Assembly: GCA_024637015.1 (NCBI GenBank)
Contig: JAGXGE010000004.1
Span: 310,001-374,000, forward strand
Length of the DNA: 64,000 nt
Direction of reading: 5' to 3'
Source of the DNA: Aequorivita sp.
Lineage (GTDB): Bacteria > Bacteroidota > Bacteroidia > Flavobacteriales > Flavobacteriaceae
Shown: positions 8,203 through 16,235 of the stretch, one piece after another
How the letters are laid out: every line of letters begins with the position of its first letter
Numbering within the stretch: position 1 is the first letter of the stretch
The notes under the pieces: model-generated
The model's input: only the letters and a program-made list of their open reading frames with translations
Database searches by the model: none
What the model was told of the DNA's origin: nothing
Position numbers and translations under genes: made by a program

Positions 8203-10287
8203 ATGGAAACAACTACCCAGCTAAATAAGTTCGATCTGCTCAAAACACATTTCGGCTACGAGAAATTTCTTCCAAATCAGGAAGAAATAATAAATAATGT
8301 TTTAGAGAAAAAAGACACCATTGCCATTATGCCCACGGGCGGTGGCAAATCTCTATGTTTTCAATTGTCAGCCTTGGCTCTGGAAGGAACTGCCATTGTT
8401 ATTTCTCCACTAATTGCTTTAATGAAAGATCAAGTGGATGCATTAAAAGCAAATGGGATTTCAGCGACTTTTTTTAACAGTTCTCAACCTTACGAAGAGC
8501 AGCAACAGGTTTTAAAAGATCTGCAAAATGGAAATTTAAAGTTATTATATGTAGCTCCCGAAAGTCTTCCACTATTGAATTTTATTCTGAATTCAATAAA
8601 AATAAGTCTTTTTGCAGTTGATGAAGCGCACTGTATTTCCAGTTGGGGCCACGATTTTCGCCCAGCTTATACGCAACTGAAAAGTTTGAAGGAACAATAT
8701 CCAAACGTTCCGTTAATCGCATTAACCGCAACAGCAGACGGAGCTACTCGGGAAGATATTGCAACGCAACTTGTTATTCCCAATGCCAAAACATTCATAG
8801 CTTCTTTTGATAGACCAAATTTGTATTTGGATGTTCGCCCTGGCCAAAACCGCAACAAGCAGATTTTGGATTTTCTGAAAAACCATTCTGATGAAAGTGG
8901 GATCATTTATTGTTTAAGCAGAAAAAGCACAGAAAAACTTGCGGCAACACTAAAATCTAAAGGTTACAAAGCTGAAGCCTACCACGCGGGGATCACTTCC
9001 GAAGAAAGAAGTAGCATTCAAGATAATTTCACGAATGATAGAACACCCATAATTGTGGCCACTATCGCATTCGGAATGGGCATCGACAAAAGCAACGTGC
9101 GCTGGGTAATTCATTATAATATGCCAAAGAATATTGAAGGGTATTATCAGGAAATAGGTCGTAGCGGAAGAGATGGCTTGCCTTCTCATACCATTCTTTT
9201 TTACAGTTTTGCCGATGTTATTATGCTTCGGAAGTTTGCTGAAGGTTCCGAAACAGAAACGTATCAATTGGCAAAACTCGAACGTATGCAACAATTCGCT
9301 GAAGCGCTGAGTTGTAGAAGAAAAGCTTTACTCGGTTATTTTGGGGAACACATCACCGAAGATTGCGGCAACTGCGATATCTGCAAAACTCCTCCCAAAT
9401 ATTTTGACGGTACGCTTATCGCCCAAAAAGTCTGTTCCGCTGTGGCTAGATTACAGGAACAAGAAGCATTGGGAATGGTTTTGGACGTACTTCGCGGATC
9501 ACAAAATGCTCAGGTATACGAAAAAGGTTACCAAAACATAAAAACTTTCGGCGCTGCAAAAGATGTTTCATGGCGTGATTTACAGCAATATATTATCCAA
9601 CTTCTAAATCAAGGAGTTTTACAAATTTATTTTCACGAAAACGGGCGGTTGTTGCTTACGCCTTTCGCAAAAAAAGTTTTGTATGAAGGCAAAAAAGTTC
9701 GGTTAGCAAACATAATACAGGAAACAGAAAAGATGAAAACAGAAAGAACGCCACGAAAACGTGCTGATCTTTTTGAAAAATTGAAATCCCTTCGCCTAAA
9801 ATTAGCACAGGAAGCTGGTATGCCTGCATATATCGTGTTCAGCGACGCAGCTTTGGAAGACATGGAATACAAAAAGCCGCGAAATCTAGAAGAGTTTGCA
9901 GATATTTCGGGTGTTGGGAAAGCTAAACTAGAAAAGTATGCAGAGGATTTCCTAAAAGTCATAAATCGGCATTTGGACGGTTTGGAAAGCGACTTACCAA
10001 CGCATGAACGCAGTTATAAAATGTTTACTGAAGATAATATTTTACCTGAGGAAATTGCTAAGAAACGTGGACTTTCGGAAGATTCGGTTTATGGACATTT
10101 CATAAAAATGCATCAATTAGGAAGTGAATTTGACTTTTCGGAATTTATTTCTCCTGAAGAAATTCAACAAATAAAAAACGCTCAGAAAACTCTCGAAAAT
10201 CCCGAGGCATTAAAGCCGTATTTTGAATATTTTGAAGAAAAGATTCCGTATTGGAAGATAAAACTGGGATTGTATTTGGGAAACTGA
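8203..10287 (+). CDS. recQ: ATP-dependent DNA helicase RecQ
   Basis: A 694-residue 3'-5' DNA helicase for recombination and replication repair. The Walker A motif MPTGGGKS is at residues 43-50 and DEAH at 140-143, followed by the RecQ-specific loop [11 protein letters not shown]. The zinc-binding RQC cysteines (CRRK, CGNCDIC) lie near residues 370-395. An HRDC domain follows at about residues 510-590. After it comes a C-terminal helix-turn-helix-like extension ([18 protein letters not shown]), common in Bacteroidota RecQ proteins. All helicase motifs look intact. The gene stands alone between ssb and the U32 gene. Confidence 0.95.
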   Translation: METTTQLNKFDLLKTHFGYEKFLPNQEEIINNVLEKKDTIAIMPTGGGKSLCFQLSALALEGTAIVISPLIALMKDQVDALKANGISATFFNSSQPYEEQQQVLKDLQNGNLKLLYVAPESLPLLNFILNSIKISLFAVDEAHCISSWGHDFRPAYTQLKSLKEQYPNVPLIALTATADGATREDIATQLVIPNAKTFIASFDRPNLYLDVRPGQNRNKQILDFLKNHSDESGIIYCLSRKSTEKLAATLKSKGYKAEAYHAGITSEERSSIQDNFTNDRTPIIVATIAFGMGIDKSNVRWVIHYNMPKNIEGYYQEIGRSGRDGLPSHTILFYSFADVIMLRKFAEGSETETYQLAKLERMQQFAEALSCRRKALLGYFGEHITEDCGNCDICKTPPKYFDGTLIAQKVCSAVARLQEQEALGMVLDVLRGSQNAQVYEKGYQNIKTFGAAKDVSWRDLQQYIIQLLNQGVLQIYFHENGRLLLTPFAKKVLYEGKKVRLANIIQETEKMKTERTPRKRADLFEKLKSLRLKLAQEAGMPAYIVFSDAALEDMEYKKPRNLEEFADISGVGKAKLEKYAEDFLKVINRHLDGLESDLPTHERSYKMFTEDNILPEEIAKKRGLSEDSVYGHFIKMHQLGSEFDFSEFISPEEIQQIKNAQKTLENPEALKPYFEYFEEKIPYWKIKLGLYLGN

Positions 10288-10443
10288 AACCCAATAAAAA
10301 GAAATTCATTTGTATGATCGGAACGAGAAATACTATTCAAAATCTTTAAAACGATAGCAATATTTCAAACAAACCTAACAATTATCATATTTTAAAAAGA
10401 AAGCAAGTCGGAACTTTGCAGTCATTTTTCAATATTTAAGTAA

Positions 10444-11685
10444 ATGACTTCCTCTGGAAAAATAGAATTAATGGCTCCGGCTGGTAATTTTGAATCTTTG
10501 CAAGCCGCATTGGATAATGGTGCGGACTCAGTATATTTTGGTGTTGAGCAATTAAATATGCGGGCTCGAGCAAGTATAAATTTCACCATTGATGACCTTA
10601 CGGAAATTGCAAAACGTTGTAAAGAGAAAAATGTACGCACCTATCTTACCCTTAACACCATCATTTACGACCACGATCTATCATTAATCAAAACGCTGTT
10701 GGATGCTGCAAAAGCTGCTGAACTGACCGCCGTTATTGCAATGGACCAAGCTGTGATTGCGTACGCCAGACAGATTGGAATGGAAGTTCATATTTCAACC
10801 CAAATAAATATTACCAATATTGAAGCTGTGAAATTCTACGCGCTTTTTGCGGATACAATGGTAATGAGCCGAGAATTAAGCCTGCGACAAATAAGGAAAA
10901 TAACCGAACAAATAGAGAAAGAACAAGTTAAAGGCCCCTCTGGAAATTTGGTTGAAGTTGAAATTTTTGGCCACGGGGCACTTTGTATGGCTGTTTCGGG
11001 TAAATGTTATTTGAGTCTTCATTCGCACAATTCCTCGGCTAATCGCGGAGCATGTAAGCAAAATTGTAGAAAAAAATACACAGTTATAGATCAAGAAACT
11101 GGTTTTGAGATTGAATTGGACAACGAGTATATGATGTCGCCCAAAGATCTTTGCACTGTGGATTTTTTGGATCAAGTGATTGAAACCGGCGTAAAAGTTT
11201 TAAAGCTAGAGGGCCGCGGCCGCGCACCGGAGTATGTGGCTACAGTCACCAAAACCTATCGTGAAGCTATCGATGCTTATTACGATGGAACCTATTCTGA
11301 AGTAAAAGTGAAAAGGTGGATGACTGAGTTGGCAAAGGTTTACAATCGCGGTTTTTGGAGCGGCTATTATTTGGGCCAAAAGCTAGGGGAATGGAGCAAT
11401 ACGGATGGTTCACAAGCAACACAAAAGAAAGTGTATATTGGTAAAGGAGTACATTATTTTCCTAAAACCAAAATTGCAGAATTCAAGATTGAAGCATACG
11501 ATTTAAACTTAGGTGATAAAATTTTGGTTACAGGTCCTACCACTGGCACAAAGGAGTTTGACCTTTTTGAAATGCTGGTAAACGACCTACCGCTTTCTAT
11601 TGCAAAAAAAGGCGATTCCTGTACGATTCCAACATCTTTCCGGGTGCGACCTTCAGATAAATTGTATAAAATAGTTTCTACCTAA
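10444..11685 (+). CDS. U32-family protein, TrhP-like tRNA hydroxylation enzyme
   Basis: A 413-residue protein of the U32 'peptidase' family. It begins with LMAPAGNFESLQAALDNGADSVYFG, a TIM-barrel-like start, and carries the U32 signature around EIFGHGALCMAVSGKCYLS with Cys-rich SANRGACKQNC downstream. Close relatives (TrhP/YegQ) hydroxylate wobble uridine 34 of tRNA using prephenate and need iron-sulfur cluster biogenesis, so a tRNA modification role is more likely than proteolysis. The paralogous RlhA (23S rRNA) cannot be excluded. A ferredoxin gene follows one base after the stop, suggesting a linked electron or cluster donor. Confidence 0.85.
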   Translation: MTSSGKIELMAPAGNFESLQAALDNGADSVYFGVEQLNMRARASINFTIDDLTEIAKRCKEKNVRTYLTLNTIIYDHDLSLIKTLLDAAKAAELTAVIAMDQAVIAYARQIGMEVHISTQINITNIEAVKFYALFADTMVMSRELSLRQIRKITEQIEKEQVKGPSGNLVEVEIFGHGALCMAVSGKCYLSLHSHNSSANRGACKQNCRKKYTVIDQETGFEIELDNEYMMSPKDLCTVDFLDQVIETGVKVLKLEGRGRAPEYVATVTKTYREAIDAYYDGTYSEVKVKRWMTELAKVYNRGFWSGYYLGQKLGEWSNTDGSQATQKKVYIGKGVHYFPKTKIAEFKIEAYDLNLGDKILVTGPTTGTKEFDLFEMLVNDLPLSIAKKGDSCTIPTSFRVRPSDKLYKIVST

Positions 11686-11686
11686 A

Positions 11687-11917
11687 ATGTTTGTAATAAC
11701 ACTTCAACGCAATAAATGTATTGGTTGTAACTATTGTGTAGAGTTAGCACCAGCCTATTTCCGAATGTCGAAAAAAGACGGGAAGACCGTATTGTTGCAT
11801 TCTGAAGAAAAAAGCGGATTTTTTACGCACAAAATTGTAAACAACGCCGAATTTGAAATCTGCGAACGTGCCTCCAAAGCTTGCCCTATAAAAATTATTA
11901 CAACCAAGCTTATCTAA
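11687..11917 (+). CDS. [4Fe-4S] ferredoxin
   Basis: A 76-residue protein with one ferredoxin cluster motif: Cys11-x2-Cys14-x2-Cys17 near the start, and Cys66-Pro close to the end (ACPIKII). This is the four-cysteine pattern of a single [4Fe-4S] ferredoxin. The start lies one nucleotide after the U32 stop, so the two are almost surely translated together. By position it probably supplies electrons or a cluster to the U32 enzyme. That partnership is inferred from gene order. Confidence 0.85.
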   Translation: MFVITLQRNKCIGCNYCVELAPAYFRMSKKDGKTVLLHSEEKSGFFTHKIVNNAEFEICERASKACPIKIITTKLI

Positions 11918-11941
11918 AATTGACAGCTTGCAAACGAGTTA

Positions 11942-12058
11942 TTTGTGAAGTTTTAGTTGTATTCGCTTTCGTTCCACATCCACATCAAGCACTTTACTAT
12001 TGGTTCAAATACAAGTACTCTACTCACAATAACCTTTAAAGGAATGATAAACCACTTT
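11942..12058 (-). pseudogene. Decayed copy of the tex 3' end
   Basis: Read leftward, 11942-11995 encodes KVLDVDVERKRIQLKLHK followed by a stop codon at 11939-11941. These are the same 18 residues found near the end of the intact Tex protein. Eight of the 18 codons differ, all synonymously. Further right the match continues weakly to about 12058 with small deletions and stops. A 20-bp block, ACATCCACATCAAGCACTTT, is identical at 11976-11995 and 19998-20017. The fragment lies between the ferredoxin gene and the accessory genes, in the orientation of tex. It is best explained as an old tex tail displaced when the 12-20 kb segment arrived. Confidence 0.8.
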
Positions 12059-12147
12059 AATGGATTTACTATTTCAGAAAACTTAGTATTGTAACAGATT
12101 TGTAACTAAAGCAAAAGGAAGTTTTATACTTAAAAGAATTTTTAATC

Positions 12148-15100
12148 ATGGAAGAAAAATTAATCTTAAAGAAATTTATCATTTTACCAATCCTCACTAT
12201 ACTGTTTTGTTTTTCCTTTTCCGAAAGTATAGCTCAACAAGAAACTATTCAAAACATTACTGGAGAAGCTACTATTACAAAATCAACAGTTTCAGTACCT
12301 TCTATTCCTACAGGAGAACCATTTAATTATAAAATAACATTTCAAAATTTAAATCAAGCCAATACACTTTCCATGACAGATATCCTACCTGCGGGTCTTT
12401 GTTATACAGCCAGTGATATTATTGCCGACCCTACTTTCATTGATTTTAATGGTAATGTTGTTCCCAACCCTAATACCATTCCAGGGCTTATTGACACTAG
12501 TAGTCTTCCAACTGTTCTTTTTAATATTCCAAATAATATTCAACGAGGATCTTTTACAATTACAGTAACTTTTTGCGCAGGAGTAACCGCAGATGGTTTT
12601 ACGGTAACTAACGATATTTGTGGTGATTATGGCATTGGCTCAAATGTTGAAACTTTTTGCACAACAACTGGGATTACAAGTACTGCTTCTGCGGTAAACC
12701 CTTGGGGAGAAATAACAAAAGAGCCTTTATTTCCTGCTATTGCAGGGTCCAATGGAGACTATTATATCCCAACGTCTGGTGGGGTATCTAATTATAAAAT
12801 TAGAATTCAAAAAAGCCCGCCTTATGAGTCTTCAGTTTTTGGAATGTTGAATCTTACCAACGTAACAATTTCTGAAATGTTTCTACCATGTGCATCTGTT
12901 TCTTTAATAAGTGGCCCAGGAAATTTAGATCCATTAACCAATACAATTACATTAAACAATGACTTACAGGGAAGTGTCCCCTATGAATTCGTAGAGTTTA
13001 TTGTGAGTGTAGATTATACCGGCTGTGGACCTTTTAGCAATAATCAAGTAATTTCAAATACAGTAGAACTAAACGGTACTCCCGTGGGAGAAACCCCAAT
13101 AATCAATATAGATTCTGATTCTGCAGATGTTATTGCGGTGGATAATTTACCCCTGCCTAATGGTTCCTCAAGTATTGTAAAAACAGTGGAAGTTTCTAAC
13201 CCTGTTCCAGGGTGCCTTGGGATGTACATTATTGATTTTACCAATACCGATAACAGACCCATATCTTTTTCTGAAATAACTGATCTGCTTCCTAACAATA
13301 TCTTGCCTCAAAATATTTCAATTACAGGTTTGATTAATTCAGCTTCAATAACAGATACTTTTGATTTAATTGTAAATAATGGAACTCCAACGCCGTTTTC
13401 AATGGCTACAGGGTTTTCTGGAAACCCATGGACAGGAAGTAATAATTCATTCACATTAACTGCTCAAACAAATACACTTTTATTCCCTGGTGATAGGATA
13501 TATATAACTATAGAATTCATAATAGATGTGACCAACCCGATAGGTTCAGTCATTGCTAATTGTGCAGATTTTGACGGTTCAATCATAGATATTCCTAATA
13601 ATATTAATCTTCCGGTACCAAGTAATAGTTGTGTGTCATTTACCATAGAATCCCCCGAAGTAAAATTATGCGCTACCAAAGGGGTTAGAAAAGCAAATAC
13701 TTCGAATCCTTTTACAGACTTTATAACCAATATTGTTCCTACTGATGAACTAGAGTTTCAAATATGTGTGCAAAATAATGGCAGTGTTGACTATAATGGA
13801 GATCTGGTAGATGTGTTGGATGCTAAATATGAATTTATTTCTGTTGTATCGGACAATTTACCCTCTGGAACTACTTTTAATCAGAATGGGCAAACATTAA
13901 CTTGGGGTAATATTGATTTATTCCAAAATTGTAATGCCTTTACGGGAATTTATGGTTGCCTAAATCCTTCAAGCCCCTCATACTGTGTTGTTATTAAAGT
14001 TAGGGTCAAACCCTTGACCCCCCCGGGAAATATAGATAATGTTGCTACAATAACAGGAGCCAATGCCAATCCAGAAACTACAGAGCTTGCCAAAGTGAAT
14101 ATTATTCAAGCTTCGGTTTTAAAACTAGAACAAGAAGTCACTAAGGATCTTACAAATTATGGGCAAACAATTACATTAAATCCACTTTGTGACATTAAAG
14201 TTTTTTATAAAATTACTATTACCAATTTAGGGAATATTCCTGTTGCCCAACATCAAATAATTAATGAATTCCCACATATTGGAGATGTTTACTACCCTAC
14301 AACACTTTCACGCAACAGTAGTTTTTCTTATAAAATAGTAGAGGATTATAATTCGCCAGATTACTTAATTTCTTATTTAAATATTGTTCCTTCAGCTACA
14401 ACGACCCCCCCAAATTTTGATTGTAACACGGTTCCGCCAGGCAACCCATTTCCAAGTACGTCTGATATTACAATGGTTTTTGATAGTCAAAATTCACTAG
14501 CTATGGGAGCAAGTAATACTGTAATGATTGAAGCTACAATTGACAATCCATATGTTTTAAGCTCAGGTGACCTAGCGGTTAACAGTGCTTATTTTGTTGA
14601 CTGTGGAACAAGTAATGGAAATATTATAGTGCCCACAAATATGACTCAAGTTACGATAGAATCTCCATTAGACTCTTGTACCCCATTAGCGCTTGATCCT
14701 TATGCTAATGCCGTTCCAGATGTCATAGACACTACGATTCAACAAGAATTAACTTCTGGAGGTGTGGCAATGAGAGATAAAGAATATGGAGATTTTGATA
14801 ATGATTATGACCTAGATGTTATTTACACAAAAAATAATTACGAATTATTTGTACTTGAAAACACTGCAGGACCTGGTGTTTTACCTGTTTATAATACTCC
14901 TGGCACCTCTCTAAACATTACAAATTATGCATACTCATTTAGACTAATAGATTGGGATAATGATGGATGGCAAGACTTAGTAGTTTTTGATTCGGATCCT
15001 GGACAAACCACGTATCAAATTTCACTTTATTTAAATAATGGAAATGGAACCTTTCCAGCAACGTCCTCAGCAACATTCCTACAAGCCACTATAGATTTCC

Positions 15101-15912
15101 CCTTAGACGATATGTTTATAGAATTAGGAGATCTTAATGGAGACAATCTTCCAGATTTATTGATGAGTAGTCAAGGAGGCAATTATGGTACGGCCTATTT
15201 CGAAAATACAGGTGTATCCTCACCCTATTTTATATTGCCTGCTCCACAATCATATACACCAGGAGCATTTTCAATTAATAATATTTTTATTCCTGGGGAT
15301 AATGGTAGTTACCCCACACCAGAAATTTTTGATGCTGATTGCGATGGCGACAATGATATATTTCTTTCAGACCCATTATATAGCGGTCCAAGTTTTGGAG
15401 GTGGTAAAGTTTTCTATCATGAAAATAATGGCGCTCCAACCACTGGTACACTCCCAGATATAAATACAACGGGGCTTGCAGGTCAATTTGGTTTTGTTGA
15501 AATCTTAAATAATGATTTACGGTGTGACTGGGTAATCATGAGATTTGTAGATTACCTAAACAATGGATGCCCAGTTGCGGTTTCATTTAACCCATGTAAC
15601 GATGAGTTTTTCTATTACAATAGGATATGCTATACGTGCGACACCGTACTATCTGTTTCAGATATTCAATATGAACTAAATGAAGATGACATAGTCCTTT
15701 ACCCTAATCCGTCAAATGATTTTATTACAATAGAAAGTAAAGAAAATAGAGATTTAGAGTCTGTTGAAATTTATGGTATTACCGGAGCTCTAATTCTTAA
15801 AACAAAGAAAACAAATGAGCCTATCTATGTAGGTTCACTTAGCGCTGGTATTTATTTCATAAAAATACACTGTGAAGGAAAATATATTTCAAAAAAATTA
15901 ATTAAAAATTAA
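12148..15912 (+). CDS. Large surface protein with DUF11-like and FG-GAP repeats and a type IX sorting domain
   Basis: A 1254-residue secreted protein. A signal peptide ends near residue 30 (SESIAQQ). Residues about 30-850 hold repeated beta-sandwich domains resembling DUF11 ('conserved repeat') modules, with phrases such as NGSVDYNGDLVDVLDAKYEF. Four FG-GAP/VCBS-like calcium motifs follow: DFDNDYDLD (about 883), DWDNDGWQD (935), DLNGDNLPD (995) and DADCDGDND (1062). The last 80 residues form a type A type IX sorting domain (YPNPSNDFITIES, then AGIYFIKI and a basic end). It should be exported by the machinery that includes SprE. A role in adhesion is inferred only from architecture. Confidence 0.88.
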   Translation: MEEKLILKKFIILPILTILFCFSFSESIAQQETIQNITGEATITKSTVSVPSIPTGEPFNYKITFQNLNQANTLSMTDILPAGLCYTASDIIADPTFIDFNGNVVPNPNTIPGLIDTSSLPTVLFNIPNNIQRGSFTITVTFCAGVTADGFTVTNDICGDYGIGSNVETFCTTTGITSTASAVNPWGEITKEPLFPAIAGSNGDYYIPTSGGVSNYKIRIQKSPPYESSVFGMLNLTNVTISEMFLPCASVSLISGPGNLDPLTNTITLNNDLQGSVPYEFVEFIVSVDYTGCGPFSNNQVISNTVELNGTPVGETPIINIDSDSADVIAVDNLPLPNGSSSIVKTVEVSNPVPGCLGMYIIDFTNTDNRPISFSEITDLLPNNILPQNISITGLINSASITDTFDLIVNNGTPTPFSMATGFSGNPWTGSNNSFTLTAQTNTLLFPGDRIYITIEFIIDVTNPIGSVIANCADFDGSIIDIPNNINLPVPSNSCVSFTIESPEVKLCATKGVRKANTSNPFTDFITNIVPTDELEFQICVQNNGSVDYNGDLVDVLDAKYEFISVVSDNLPSGTTFNQNGQTLTWGNIDLFQNCNAFTGIYGCLNPSSPSYCVVIKVRVKPLTPPGNIDNVATITGANANPETTELAKVNIIQASVLKLEQEVTKDLTNYGQTITLNPLCDIKVFYKITITNLGNIPVAQHQIINEFPHIGDVYYPTTLSRNSSFSYKIVEDYNSPDYLISYLNIVPSATTTPPNFDCNTVPPGNPFPSTSDITMVFDSQNSLAMGASNTVMIEATIDNPYVLSSGDLAVNSAYFVDCGTSNGNIIVPTNMTQVTIESPLDSCTPLALDPYANAVPDVIDTTIQQELTSGGVAMRDKEYGDFDNDYDLDVIYTKNNYELFVLENTAGPGVLPVYNTPGTSLNITNYAYSFRLIDWDNDGWQDLVVFDSDPGQTTYQISLYLNNGNGTFPATSSATFLQATIDFPLDDMFIELGDLNGDNLPDLLMSSQGGNYGTAYFENTGVSSPYFILPAPQSYTPGAFSINNIFIPGDNGSYPTPEIFDADCDGDNDIFLSDPLYSGPSFGGGKVFYHENNGAPTTGTLPDINTTGLAGQFGFVEILNNDLRCDWVIMRFVDYLNNGCPVAVSFNPCNDEFFYYNRICYTCDTVLSVSDIQYELNEDDIVLYPNPSNDFITIESKENRDLESVEIYGITGALILKTKKTNEPIYVGSLSAGIYFIKIHCEGKYISKKLIKN

Positions 15913-15916
15913 GTCT

Positions 15917-16235
15917 ATGAAAATGCTATCGTCATTTTATTTATTCTTTTGGTATAGCGGGTAATGTCCAAACCTTTGTTTCAAATGATACTTTTGAGCA
16001 AAAACTAATAGATTTGGGGTATGATAATGGCCCACTCGATGACTTTGTTATAACAGTAAATATCAATATAGTCAAGACTTTAAATATCTCAAAATCTGGC
16101 ATTTTGGATATTACAGGAATTGAAGATTTTATAGCACTGGAGATTTTAATTTGTCAGAAGAATAAAATCTCCAATTTAGACTTAAGTAATAACCTGACCT
16201 TAAAACTATATAATAGTATATTTATACGTGGTTAA
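15917..16235 (+). pseudogene. Broken leucine-rich-repeat secreted protein gene
   Basis: The ATG at 15917 opens a signal-peptide-like sequence, MKMLSSFYLFF, that hits a stop after 15 codons. Shifting one frame at the T run near 15947-15950 continues sensibly as GIAGNVQTFVSNDTFEQ, then a leucine-rich-repeat start (LDITGIEDF, KISNLDLSNN). This matches flavobacterial secreted LRR proteins that begin with a QTYVPDDNFEQ-like segment. The repeats stop abruptly after LKLY, and a stop codon follows. The gene therefore has one apparent extra base and has lost nearly all its repeats and any sorting domain. Its remains form the whole region between the surface protein and the sensor kinase. Confidence 0.7.
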
